A DNA stretch of 64,000 bases. Origin: Parabacteroides sp. AD58 (lineage in GTDB: Bacteria > Bacteroidota > Bacteroidia > Bacteroidales > Tannerellaceae). Numbering within the stretch: position 1 is the first letter of the stretch; the number at the start of each line of letters is the position of its first letter. This document shows positions 8,539 to 17,126 of this stretch, piece after piece. The notes under the pieces were generated by a model. That model had not been told where the DNA came from and did no database searches. It worked only from the letters and a program-made list of their open reading frames with translations. Location of the stretch: assembly GCF_023744375.2 (NCBI RefSeq), contig NZ_CP146284.1, forward strand, positions 372,001 through 436,000, written 5' to 3'. Both the position numbers and the translations under genes were made by a program.

Positions 8539-8570
8539 TTTCCTTATCTCGTTGATTATTAGTATATTTG
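8539..8570 (+). promoter_or_regulatory. Promoter for the small membrane protein gene
   Basis: TTTC (8539-8542) and TATATTTG (8563-8570) with a 20-bp spacer; the -7 box matches consensus fully. Transcription would begin near 8577, about 36 bases before the ATG at 8613. Confidence 0.55.
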
Positions 8571-8612
8571 AGTATAGATAACACCCTATATACGGGTAGT
8601 CAATCACTTAAA

Positions 8613-8828
8613 ATGTATGTTATGGTTTTACTGTTATTCTTCATATATCTGGTACCGGTGGTGTTCGTGTTCTGCATCGTGCTGAAGCTGGGTCTGTGGC
8701 TTGCCATTAATCTGATTCAGTTGGCGGTGTGGCTGTTGAAACATGCCTTTGTCCTGCTATGGAAGCTGTTGGTGTTTGTCGCCGTGTTGGTCTTTGCCAG
8801 TCTGCGTTCCTCTCCACCGCCGAAATAA
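8613..8828 (+). CDS. Small hydrophobic membrane protein of the conjugative element
   Basis: From the ATG at 8613 the product is 71 residues (MYVMVLLLFFIYLVPVV...), almost wholly hydrophobic with two or three membrane helices and a short polar tail (SLRSSPPPK). It is on the plus strand, opposite to the int, mob and tra genes, and has its own consensus promoter. I do not recognise a family. The strong hydrophobic pattern and good promoter argue for a real gene; the function could be surface exclusion or an element-specific membrane role, but nothing in the sequence shows which. Confidence 0.5.
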   Translation: MYVMVLLLFFIYLVPVVFVFCIVLKLGLWLAINLIQLAVWLLKHAFVLLWKLLVFVAVLVFASLRSSPPPK

Positions 8829-8979
8829 AGCCAGGTAGCCGGAGGTCAAACGAGCTGCACTTAACCGCAAAGGGTAGTGTGGCTTATGGGGAAGGAACAA
8901 GTGTTTTCCCTCTGGTTAAATGCTACATAACCTTACCAAAAGCCCAAGGGGTAAGTCCCATCAAACATAGTTCTACGCA

Positions 8980-9021
8980 AAAGCCATCCATTTCATTTGA
9001 GGCAATGAAATGGATGGCTTT
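8980..9021 (-). terminator. Terminator of the integrase gene
   Basis: Perfect 18-bp stem (AAAGCCATCCATTTCATT and its complement) with a 6-base loop, followed on the minus strand by TTTT. It lies 22 bp past the integrase stop and may also stop the plus-strand membrane protein transcript. Confidence 0.8.
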
Positions 9022-9042
9022 CCACATAACAACACATCTTAC

Positions 9043-10539
9043 TTAAAATCCTTTTCCTTTACTGCGTTCATACACAGCTTCTTTTTGAGAATCACAATTC
9101 GTCAGACGGAATTGAACATTACAGCCGTCGGGTATGTCCTTGCGCAACATCGGCACAAGCTTGTCAATGACTTCATCGACGTTGCTGAACCCGATGTCGG
9201 TCAACTCAGCAATCACTTCACCTTTGAAATAGGCACGGGCATAGATCATCATCTTGGGTGAAATGCGGAACATCTTGTCCTGTGGCGCACCAAGATCCTT
9301 TGCCTTTCCCTGCTTACTCTTCTTGGTGCTGAAGAAGATGAAGTCTATTACCTTGGCATTCAGCCTCCAGGCAGGTGAGAAGTCTATCTTCACATAACCA
9401 CGAGTCACATTCATACCATGGCTATGGTTCATACCGAAGGCCACTTCATACAGATTGGCATCACAGTCATTCTGTGCGATGGTCGCCCAAGTGTGACGGA
9501 AGGTATAGAAATGGTAGAAGTCTTCCTTCTTCATTCCCATGTCCGTACAAATTCTTCTGATACCGATGTTTACACCTGCATTGAAGCTGTCGGAATCCGT
9601 GAAACGGCTGTGAAATACGAAAAGGTATTCATCGTTTTCATCGGTAGAAAGGTATTTGTCAAAGGTAGCCTGAATGAAGGGTTCCACCCGCATTTCGATG
9701 TAGGCTTCATCTTTGCGGCTGTGACGGGTCTTGGCTCGTTTGTAGCAGATGATGCCATCCCGATAGTCGGTCTTCTTCATCAAGTAGAGGTCCACTGTAT
9801 TGATGCCACCCAGACACAAGGAAAGAAGTGCCACATCTCTTCCCAGTTCGGGAGTAGAAGCCAGCATCTTGGTCTTGGGCAAGGGGCGGTTGAAGAACTC
9901 ACGGCAGGCTTCTGCACTGATGGCAATCTTCGTCGTGGTATCAGACTTCGGTATCTGTACCTTCAGCCACGGGTTGAACTTGATGCGGCAGATACCCCGT
10001 TCGTCATCATTGAACTCGACCAGAGCCTTCTTGAAAATCTGCCGGACACAGGTGGGGTACATTTCCTTTGCCCGGTTGGTTTTGGACAGATACTCCAACC
10101 AATGGGTTAGAACAGCAGAGGTTAGGTAGCTAAACATAACTTTGTTAGACCCCACAAAGCGTTCCAGATGGTTTACTGCCAGCTTGTAGTTCTTGGCATT
10201 ACGCTCATGCCCGTCATTGGCCATCTTCCGGATAAACTCCCGGGCATATTCGCTGAAGCAGACATCTTGATTGGTCTCTTGCAAATACTCCAGCACTTCC
10301 TTCACGTCCCAGGCGGTTGTGTCCACACGGTTCAACCGATCCATATACTCACGGACCAATCGTGAACAATGTTCTTTTACCACCGGGTCTGTCGGTTCAC
10401 CACTGTCGGAAATATGCGCTGCGTCCACTACCTTATTGGTATTTATGTAAACGGACTTACGCGCATGCGTCACTCGAATATAGACTGTATAAAGTCCATC
10501 ACTCTTCGGTCTCTTTACGGTTACTTTTAATGTCGTCAT
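9043..10539 (-). CDS. int: Tyrosine recombinase, integrase of the conjugative element
   Basis: Site-specific recombinase of 498 residues. N-terminal arm-binding region (about 1-85), core-binding SAM-like domain (about 90-200) and catalytic domain (about 215-400). Seen in the catalytic part: YKRAKTRH (beta-strand Lys), YTFRHTWATIA (box II, Tyr where the first His is usual), NHSHG and the nucleophile context VTRGYVKID. The position of the first catalytic Arg holds Asn (LGGINTVDL); CTnDOT IntDOT also lacks this Arg. A C-terminal extension of about 100 residues follows the nucleophile, which is unusual. It sits beside the ppdK 3' end, the likely target. Confidence 0.92.
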   Translation of the reverse strand: MTTLKVTVKRPKSDGLYTVYIRVTHARKSVYINTNKVVDAAHISDSGEPTDPVVKEHCSRLVREYMDRLNRVDTTAWDVKEVLEYLQETNQDVCFSEYAREFIRKMANDGHERNAKNYKLAVNHLERFVGSNKVMFSYLTSAVLTHWLEYLSKTNRAKEMYPTCVRQIFKKALVEFNDDERGICRIKFNPWLKVQIPKSDTTTKIAISAEACREFFNRPLPKTKMLASTPELGRDVALLSLCLGGINTVDLYLMKKTDYRDGIICYKRAKTRHSRKDEAYIEMRVEPFIQATFDKYLSTDENDEYLFVFHSRFTDSDSFNAGVNIGIRRICTDMGMKKEDFYHFYTFRHTWATIAQNDCDANLYEVAFGMNHSHGMNVTRGYVKIDFSPAWRLNAKVIDFIFFSTKKSKQGKAKDLGAPQDKMFRISPKMMIYARAYFKGEVIAELTDIGFSNVDEVIDKLVPMLRKDIPDGCNVQFRLTNCDSQKEAVYERSKGKGF

Positions 10540-10580
10540 AATCGATTTGAATTTACATATTAAAAAACATCAGAATTATC

Positions 10581-10622
10581 CGGGGTAAACAGTGGAAAAC
10601 ATGGTGCTTTTCGGGGTAAACA
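10581..10622. repeat. Direct repeats upstream of int, candidate arm-type sites
   Basis: CGGGGTAAACA occurs at 10581-10591 and again at 10612-10622, 31 bp apart (three helical turns), just upstream of the integrase start and towards the element end. Tyrosine integrases bind such arm sites. Confidence 0.5.
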
Positions 10623-10691
10623 TAGAGCAAACATTTCTGTTCATTTGGCTCGAATAGTGCGGTCAAATGCACGAACCGTCCAAGCGCAAAA

Positions 10692-10729
10692 CAGGCTGTA
10701 ACCACCGAAAAACCGGTAATTACAGCCTG
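10692..10729 (-). terminator. Hairpin between int and ppdK, probable terminator
   Basis: Near-perfect inverted repeat (CAGGCTGTAA...TTACAGCCTG with inner ACCG/CGGT) around a short A/T loop. On the minus strand it is followed by TTTTG, so it can end transcripts coming from ppdK. Confidence 0.65.
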
Positions 10730-10762
10730 ATAATGCTATAATATGATAATTCTATCTAGGAA

Positions 10763-10790
10763 TTATTCCTCAACAGCAGCCTGGGCAGCT
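10763..10790 (-). other. Second copy of the ppdK 3' end, candidate attachment site
   Basis: The minus strand encodes AAQAAVEE and a stop, the same last eight residues as ppdK, whose own stop is at 10878-10880. Differences between the two copies lie at third codon positions, so this is a coding remnant of a homologous gene rather than chance. An open frame of about 29 codons leads into it. This is best explained by integration of an element into the ppdK 3' end. Confidence 0.6.
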
Positions 10791-10877
10791 CGGAAAAGCT
10801 TCTCAAAATCAGCAAGGTTAGCTATGCTTGGAAAACTTATCGCAAACACTTTTCAAGAAGCCTTGATTTTGTTGAGA

Positions 10878-13598
10878 TTATTCCTCGACCGCGGCTTGTG
10901 CGGCAGCTAAGCGGGCGATAGGCACACGGAACGGAGAACATGAAACATAGTCTAATCCGACTTTGTGGCAGAACTTCACAGATGAAGGTTCACCTCCGTG
11001 CTCACCACAAATACCGCATTTCAGATTCGGACGAACGGAACGGCCTTTTTCTACAGCCATCTGTACTAATTGACCTACACCATTCTGGTCGAGTACCTGG
11101 AACGGATCGACTTTCAGGATCTTCTTTTCCAGATAAACCGGCAAGAAGGAAGCGATATCGTCACGAGAATAACCGAAGGTCATCTGCGTCAAGTCGTTTG
11201 TTCCGAATGAGAAGTATTCAGCACGCGAAGCGATACGGTTGGCTGTCAAAGCGGCACGCGGAATCTCGATCATAGTTCCGACCTTGAACGGAATTTCAAT
11301 ACCTTCTTTCTTGAACAATGCCGCTGCTGTTGCACGGATTACTTTTTCCTGAGCCTCGAATTCATATAAGATACCGGTCAGCGGAACCATGATTTCAGGA
11401 TGAGGATCATAACCTTCTTTCTTTAATTCGATGGCAGCGCCCAAGATGGCTTCAGTTTGCATTTCCGTAATTTCAGGATATGTATTACCTAAGCGGCAAC
11501 CGCGGTGACCTAACATCGGGTTGTGTTCGCATAAGTTTTCTACGCGCTGACGGATGTATTCAACAGTAACACCCATGGCCTTTGCCATTTCTTCCTGGCC
11601 TTTCTGATCGTGAGGAACGAATTCGTGCAAAGGAGGATCGAGCAGACGTACATTTACCGGACAACCATCCATGGCTTTGAAGATGCCTTTGAAGTCTGCT
11701 TTCTGGTAAGGCAACAATTTTGCCAATGCCTTGCGGCGGCCTTCTACATCCGGAGCCAGAATCATTTCACGCATGGCAATGATTTTCTGGTTATCGAAGA
11801 ACATATGTTCAGTACGGCACAAGCCGATACCTACGGCACCAAAGCTGCGTGCCACTTCGGCATCATGCGGTGTATCTGCATTGGTGCGTACTTTCAATCG
11901 GGTATATTTGTCGCACAATTTCATCAGTTTGGCGAAATCGCCCGATACTTCTGCTGCCTTGGTCGGAACTTCTCCCTGGTAAACTTCACCCGTGCTTCCG
12001 TTTAACGAAATGAAATCGCCCTCTTTCAATAACGTGCCTTCAATTTCAACAGTGCGGGCCTTGTAGTCTACATTGATAGCTCCGGCACCTGATACACAGC
12101 ATTTACCCATACCGCGGGCAACAACAGCTGCATGCGATGTCATACCTCCACGAGCCGTCAGGATTCCTTCAGCTACTGTCATACCAGCCAAGTCTTCCGG
12201 CGAGGTTTCAATACGGACGAGTACGACGCGATGACCGTCGGCACGCCATTTAGCGGCATCTTCAGCGAAGAAAACAATCTGTCCGCAGGCGGCACCTGGA
12301 GAAGCAGGCAGACCGCGAGTCAATACTTTTGCCTGGCGCAACGCTTCTTTATCGAATACCGGATGCAGAAGCTCGTCCAGTTTATTCGGTTCGCAGCGCA
12401 AAACGGCTGTCTTCTCATCAATCAGACCTTGATCCAGCATCTCCATGGCGATACGTACCATGGCAGCACCCGTGCGTTTACCATTACGTGTTTGCAGGAA
12501 CCATAATTTACCTTCCTGAACGGTAAATTCCATATCTTGCATGTCGCGATAATGATTCTCGAGTTTTGTCTGGAGTTCATCCAATTCTTTATAGATAGCC
12601 GGCATGGCTTCTTCCATGGAAGGATACTTGCTGGCACGTTCTTCTTCTGAAATACCTTGCAGTTTAGCCCAGCGCTGGGAGCCGATCTTTGTAATTTGCT
12701 GCGGAGTGCGAATTCCGGCTACTACGTCTTCACCTTGTGCGTTGATCAGATATTCACCATTGAACAGGTCTTCACCCGTAGCTGCATCACGTGAGAAGCA
12801 AACACCTGTAGCCGATGTGTCGCCCATATTACCGAATACCATGGCCTGAACATTGACTGCTGTTCCCCATTCAGCAGGAATACCTTCCATTTTGCGGTAG
12901 AGAATAGCTCGTTCGTTCATCCATGAATCGAAGACGGCACAGATAGCTCCCCAAAGCTGTTCGTAAGCGTCACTTGGGAAATCTTTTCCCGTCTGTGCTT
13001 TCACAGCCTCTTTAAAGCGGGCAACCAGCTCTTTCAAGTCTGCTACTTCCAGTTCATTATCCAGACGTATGCCTTTATTTTTCTTGACGTCTTCGATAAT
13101 TGCCTCAAACGGATCAATATCCTCTTTGTTGGTCGGCTTCATTCCTAATACGACATCTCCGTACATTTGTACGAAACGGCGGTAAGAATCCCAGGCAAAA
13201 CGTTCGTTTCCTGTTTTGCGGGCTAAGCCGGCAACTACTTCGTCGTTCAAACCTAAGTTAAGAATTGTGTCCATCATGCCCGGCATGGAAGCGCGCGCTC
13301 CCGAACGAACAGAAACCAAAAGCGGATTCTCTACGTCGCCGAATTTAGATTTCATCAAAACTTCTACACCTTTGATAGATTTTTCTACGTCATCTTTTAG
13401 CAGTTCAACAACAGCATCTTTCCCTTTTTCAAAGTATTCATTACAAACTTCAGTCGTAATTGTAAAGCCAGGAGGAACAGGAACTCCAATTAAATTCATT
13501 TCAGCCAAATTGGCTCCTTTTCCACCTAACAGGTTTCTCATGTCAGCTTTTCCTTCAGCGTGGCCATTACCGAAGGTATAGACTCTTTTTTTCTCCAT
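10878..13598 (-). CDS. ppdK: Pyruvate, phosphate dikinase
   Basis: Interconverts pyruvate, ATP and phosphate with phosphoenolpyruvate, AMP and pyrophosphate; cytoplasmic, important in anaerobes with pyrophosphate-based glycolysis. The 906 residues show the N-terminal ATP-binding domain (GGKGANLAEM), the phosphohistidine domain with GGMTSHAAVVARGMG (His about 489) and the PEP/pyruvate TIM barrel ending in CGICGEHGGEPSSV with the catalytic Cys. Length is slightly above the 870-880 usual for the family. Monocistronic. The final codons are the probable integration target of the neighbouring element. Confidence 0.98.
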   Translation of the reverse strand: MEKKRVYTFGNGHAEGKADMRNLLGGKGANLAEMNLIGVPVPPGFTITTEVCNEYFEKGKDAVVELLKDDVEKSIKGVEVLMKSKFGDVENPLLVSVRSGARASMPGMMDTILNLGLNDEVVAGLARKTGNERFAWDSYRRFVQMYGDVVLGMKPTNKEDIDPFEAIIEDVKKNKGIRLDNELEVADLKELVARFKEAVKAQTGKDFPSDAYEQLWGAICAVFDSWMNERAILYRKMEGIPAEWGTAVNVQAMVFGNMGDTSATGVCFSRDAATGEDLFNGEYLINAQGEDVVAGIRTPQQITKIGSQRWAKLQGISEEERASKYPSMEEAMPAIYKELDELQTKLENHYRDMQDMEFTVQEGKLWFLQTRNGKRTGAAMVRIAMEMLDQGLIDEKTAVLRCEPNKLDELLHPVFDKEALRQAKVLTRGLPASPGAACGQIVFFAEDAAKWRADGHRVVLVRIETSPEDLAGMTVAEGILTARGGMTSHAAVVARGMGKCCVSGAGAINVDYKARTVEIEGTLLKEGDFISLNGSTGEVYQGEVPTKAAEVSGDFAKLMKLCDKYTRLKVRTNADTPHDAEVARSFGAVGIGLCRTEHMFFDNQKIIAMREMILAPDVEGRRKALAKLLPYQKADFKGIFKAMDGCPVNVRLLDPPLHEFVPHDQKGQEEMAKAMGVTVEYIRQRVENLCEHNPMLGHRGCRLGNTYPEITEMQTEAILGAAIELKKEGYDPHPEIMVPLTGILYEFEAQEKVIRATAAALFKKEGIEIPFKVGTMIEIPRAALTANRIASRAEYFSFGTNDLTQMTFGYSRDDIASFLPVYLEKKILKVDPFQVLDQNGVGQLVQMAVEKGRSVRPNLKCGICGEHGGEPSSVKFCHKVGLDYVSCSPFRVPIARLAAAQAAVEE

Positions 13599-13652
13599 AA
13601 GATAATTAGTTTTAACTTAGATGTTAGTTTTGTTTTTCTTTATAAACAATCG

Positions 13653-13660
13653 CAAATATA
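13653..13660 (-). promoter_or_regulatory. -7 box of the ppdK promoter
   Basis: Minus strand TATATTTG followed by C, full match to the Bacteroidetes -7 consensus, 55 bp upstream of the ATG. No clear TTTG is seen 19-21 bp further upstream. Confidence 0.5.
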
Positions 13661-13779
13661 GACTTTTATTAGTTCTTTGATAGTCTTTGTATTATGGTTT
13701 TTTTTGTGTGTTTTTAAACTATAATATGGTTTAATTCAGTTTAAATGCTTATATTTGTGTGCGGAAATTTGATAGCGTA

Positions 13780-14643
13780 TCATTTTAGTGGGCTGCAAAG
13801 TCCTTTTAGTTGCTCTTTCAGCTGTTGTGCACAAGCATATCCTTCTTCGTATAAATCCTGTAATTTGGCTGTATTCCTTTCCGTACGAGTCACTTGCAAA
13901 GGCTTTTCAGGGCGGATGACAAGCACTTTCCCTTCAGCTTCAAGCGAATCAATATAATCGAGCGTCTGGTTGTAGTTCTTGTAGCGCAGCCGTAATTTTT
14001 CCTGTATGGCCGGATACTGGTGATAGATGAAAGAGGGCAGGTGAAATTCCTTATCCGGTTTCCTATATCCTTTGTTGCGAGTTAAGACAACGACATTTTG
14101 CGTGAAACCGTCTTGGATGGCATGCCGGATGGGAATTGCATCACAGACACCTCCGTCAACCATGGGGATGTCGTCCACGTACGATATCGGGCACATCACA
14201 GGCAAAGTACAGGAAGCCTTGCATGCGTCGAGTGTCCGTTTGTAATCCTGTTTTTCTTCAATGTATTCAGCCTGACCGGTCAAGCAATTGCTGGTTACCA
14301 TGACAAACCGGCCGGGATATTTTTTGTAGGCTTCGAAGTCAAACGGATAATATTTATCCGGGTATTCATAGAAAAGGAAATGGAGGTCGATGTATCCGTT
14401 CCCTTTCAACAAATGTTTCAGACCAATGTAGTTATGTTTCTTCAGTAGCTCAATATTACTGAAATAAGAACGTCCGCGCTGTTGGGAAATGTACGAAATG
14501 CCATTGCTGGCTCCTGCTGATACTCCGATCACGTAAGGAAACCAGAGCTGATTGTCCATTAAACAGTCCAATACGCCTACCGTAAAGATACCGCGCATGC
14601 CTCCTCCTTCAAGGACTAATCCGGTTGCTGTGTCTGTTCTCAT
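13780..14643 (-). CDS. Patatin-like phospholipase
   Basis: Serine acyl hydrolase of the patatin/RssA type, 287 residues. Seen: oxyanion loop LEGGGMRGIF at about 11-20, nucleophile elbow GVSAGAS (Ser about 42) and the partner Asp in DGGVCDAIP. No signal peptide, so it acts in the cytoplasm or at the inner membrane, probably on phospholipids. It is the last gene of a four-gene minus-strand cluster, 28 bp after the RlpA gene. Substrate cannot be told from sequence. Confidence 0.9.
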   Translation of the reverse strand: MRTDTATGLVLEGGGMRGIFTVGVLDCLMDNQLWFPYVIGVSAGASNGISYISQQRGRSYFSNIELLKKHNYIGLKHLLKGNGYIDLHFLFYEYPDKYYPFDFEAYKKYPGRFVMVTSNCLTGQAEYIEEKQDYKRTLDACKASCTLPVMCPISYVDDIPMVDGGVCDAIPIRHAIQDGFTQNVVVLTRNKGYRKPDKEFHLPSFIYHQYPAIQEKLRLRYKNYNQTLDYIDSLEAEGKVLVIRPEKPLQVTRTERNTAKLQDLYEEGYACAQQLKEQLKGLCSPLK

Positions 14644-14671
14644 ATTATATATAGATTAATTCTGCCTGTGT

Positions 14672-15133
14672 TTATTCTTTGGGGTAAATAAAAGGAGGCG
14701 TTTCCTTTTGTTGTTCTATGGGTAAAAATGGAATCGTAGGACGCATTAAATCCAGATACCGGAGATCAACCGGACCTGGAACGACTTCAATGCGTACCCG
14801 CGTAACGCCAGCCTTGATAAAATCAAGAGCTTCGGCTGCTGACTGGGACACATCAATGATCCGGCTTTTACGTCGGGGACCGCGATCCATAATCGAGACA
14901 ATGACACTCTTCATGTTCTTTAGATTCGTTACACGGACAAAGGTACCGAAAGGTAATGTCCGGTGTGCCGCCACATAATCGTCATTGTCGTGAATGTATC
15001 CGCTTGCCGCTTTCCGACCATGAAAACGGTTGTGATAATAAGATGCAAGACCTTCTTCCTGTCCATAAGCGGAAATTAAGTTCCCGGTTATGAACAAGCC
15101 GAAAAGCAGTAAGCGGAATACGAATTGATGCAT
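14672..15133 (-). CDS. RlpA-like septal ring lytic transglycosylase family protein
   Basis: 153 residues with an N-terminal signal peptide (about 1-24, cut after AYG) and a double-psi beta-barrel: GLASYYHNRFHGRKAASG, then HRTLPFGTFVRVTNLKN and VSIMDRGP...RIIDVSQSAAEALDFI. This matches RlpA, which cleaves or binds glycan strands lacking stem peptides in the periplasm. The SPOR domain found in longer RlpA proteins is missing. It follows the TlpA-like gene by 14 bp, so the two are likely co-expressed. Confidence 0.9.
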   Translation of the reverse strand: MHQFVFRLLLFGLFITGNLISAYGQEEGLASYYHNRFHGRKAASGYIHDNDDYVAAHRTLPFGTFVRVTNLKNMKSVIVSIMDRGPRRKSRIIDVSQSAAEALDFIKAGVTRVRIEVVPGPVDLRYLDLMRPTIPFLPIEQQKETPPFIYPKE

Positions 15134-15147
15134 CTAATGGAATTTTA

Positions 15148-16137
15148 TTATTTCAGTAATTCTTCCAGTTTTTCTTGTAGCGCTTCTTCACGCAGGTCTT
15201 TGGCAATGATGATGCCTTCCGGATCAATCAGGAAGTTGGCCGGAATACCGCGAACAGCATACAACGCCGGAACTTCCGAGTCCCAGTATTTTAAGTCGGA
15301 TACGTGCGTCCATGTTAAATGGTCGTCGTGGATTCCTTTTATCCATCGTTCTTTATCTTTATCCAGCGAAACCCCTAGGATGGTAAAGTTCTTGTCTTTA
15401 TATTTCTGGTAAGCGGCTACTACATTCGGATTCTCTTTCCGGCATGGAGGACACCACGATGCCCAGAAATCGAGTAACACATATTTCCCTTTGAAATCGG
15501 CCAATGAGATATTTACCCCGGCAGTATCCGGAAGCGTAAAGGCTGGAGCCGGCTGACCAATCTGTACACTTGCCAATGTCGTGATAATCTGATCCAGGTC
15601 TTTGACATACGGGCAAGATGCAAGAGTAGGAGATAGCTTGGCCCGTGTAGCTTTTAACTGTTCAAGAGGCAGCTGGTATGTAAAATAGCGATATAGAAAG
15701 AATGCAGCCACCGGAGATGCCGGATTTTCACTGACTAATTTGTCGATATCAAAACCTTCTTCCAGTACGTCGTCTTGTTTGTCAAGGAATAACTGGTTGA
15801 GGGTCGAATTCTCTATTTTCTCAATTTCGCCATCTTCAGCATCCAACTTAAGCTTCATCTTCTGGTTTTCCAGGAAGAATTGTGCTGGGTAACTCATGTC
15901 GTCGGTAGCCAGTCCGTACAATAAGGGCTGCTCAACTTTTCCTTGGAAGGAGAATTTCCCGTTAACAATATCAGCAGTATCTACGTCAAAGAACATTTTG
16001 TTACGGAAGGACTTTAAATAGATTTTGCCCGTTTGCATACCGTCAACTTCTCCTTCAATGACATATCCTTCGGGTGTTGGTTGGCAACTCATAAACAATG
16101 CCGAAGCCAATAAAGCTGCAATACTGATTTTTTTCAT
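15148..16137 (-). CDS. TlpA/ResA-like thioredoxin lipoprotein with DUF4369 domain
   Basis: Thiol-disulfide oxidoreductase of 329 residues. An N-terminal lipoprotein signal ends at Cys 18 (ALFMSCQ). Residues about 23-110 form a DUF4369 domain (EGEVDGMQTGKIYLKSF), common in Bacteroidetes, followed by a linker and a thioredoxin fold from about 190 with the active site WASWCPPCRKENP. It should sit in the envelope and keep protein or cytochrome thiols reduced. It stands 22 bp after the ferredoxin/flavodoxin gene, an interesting redox pairing. Confidence 0.92.
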   Translation of the reverse strand: MKKISIAALLASALFMSCQPTPEGYVIEGEVDGMQTGKIYLKSFRNKMFFDVDTADIVNGKFSFQGKVEQPLLYGLATDDMSYPAQFFLENQKMKLKLDAEDGEIEKIENSTLNQLFLDKQDDVLEEGFDIDKLVSENPASPVAAFFLYRYFTYQLPLEQLKATRAKLSPTLASCPYVKDLDQIITTLASVQIGQPAPAFTLPDTAGVNISLADFKGKYVLLDFWASWCPPCRKENPNVVAAYQKYKDKNFTILGVSLDKDKERWIKGIHDDHLTWTHVSDLKYWDSEVPALYAVRGIPANFLIDPEGIIIAKDLREEALQEKLEELLK

Positions 16138-16159
16138 GCGACGTTGTTTTTCTTATAAT

Positions 16160-16945
16160 TTATTTTTGTGTTGAATAGACGTTGGGGTTCTTATATCGGC
16201 CTTTGTGCTCGGTTATCTTCCCATATTCAATGGCCTGTTCCGGACAACGATGAATGCATGCCAGGCATTGTACACATCGGTTGCCCCATTCGGGCCGCTT
16301 TTGATCATTCAGCCGGATATTGTTTTCCGGGCAAACCTTGACACAAAGTCCGCATGAAATACATAAATCGGTTACTCGGAATCGGGTTTTGCCTGTTATG
16401 TATTTCCGGAAGGCGGAATAAATCCATTTCGTCTTTAGCCAGGCCGCTCCTCCAGGATGATAGAGTGAATGGCCGGTTTCTCCTGATTCAATCGCTTTTA
16501 TGATTTCCTGGATTCGTAAAGGAGCTTTTTCCAGTTTGGCTCTTTCCACCTCAGGGGAATCAACGTCGAAGCCGGGCAGAAGAATGTAACAGTTGGGCAT
16601 CGTTACAGAAAAGGTATTGCGAAGCGACAGTCTTTTCTTTTGCAGTTCTTTTTTGAAGACTTCATTGGTCTGCCCGCAATCATCACCGCATGTACAAATG
16701 GCATAAACAGGCTGACCTTTATAACCCGAGAGTTCCATCTGTTGAACAAAGGAAAGCATGGGTAATGCCGGTCCCCACGAATGAACGGGAAAGACAAACA
16801 AGATCAGGGAAGCACTGGATACGTCGAAATGAAAAGACGCTTGCTTAATTGCTTCCGTAACAGAGATTAAGGGCAATCCAAAGTGTTCGCTTAATAGCTG
16901 AGCTGTCCAATAAGAATTACCTGTTGCTGAGAAATAGAATATCAT
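16160..16945 (-). CDS. EFR1-type protein: flavodoxin-like domain plus two 4Fe-4S clusters
   Basis: 261 residues. The N-terminus is flavodoxin-like (MIFYFSATGNSYWTAQLL, FMN phosphate loop) and the C-terminus is a bacterial ferredoxin with two CxxCxxCxxxCP motifs: CISCGLCVKVCPENN and CVQCLACIHRCPEQA. This is the EFR1 architecture, a cytoplasmic electron carrier of anaerobes whose partner is unknown. First gene of the cluster with tlpA-like, rlpA-like and patatin genes. Confidence 0.9.
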   Translation of the reverse strand: MIFYFSATGNSYWTAQLLSEHFGLPLISVTEAIKQASFHFDVSSASLILFVFPVHSWGPALPMLSFVQQMELSGYKGQPVYAICTCGDDCGQTNEVFKKELQKKRLSLRNTFSVTMPNCYILLPGFDVDSPEVERAKLEKAPLRIQEIIKAIESGETGHSLYHPGGAAWLKTKWIYSAFRKYITGKTRFRVTDLCISCGLCVKVCPENNIRLNDQKRPEWGNRCVQCLACIHRCPEQAIEYGKITEHKGRYKNPNVYSTQK

Positions 16946-17055
16946 ATATATGTATATATCTTGTATCCTACAAAGATAAAGATAAAAATTGGTATCGCAA
17001 TAGGAGATTGATTTCTGTGAGGTATTTAGGGAAATATCAGGAATAAAAAAAGAAA

Positions 17056-17096
17056 ATCGCCTGCCATTTTGCGTATATACAAAAATGGCAGGCGAT
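17056..17096 (-). terminator. Terminator of the nucleotidyltransferase gene
   Basis: Long inverted repeat (ATCGCCTGCCATTTT and its complement) around a 10-base loop, followed on the minus strand by a T-rich run (TTTTCTTTTTTT). It is 30 bp past the stop at 17127. Confidence 0.85.
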
Positions 17097-17126
17097 AAGT
17101 ATTTGATTTAATGGAGTATTCTTCAA

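Noticed and set aside
11610..12005. Plus-strand open frames inside ppdK
   Set aside because: Shadows of the strongly coding minus strand; no own features.
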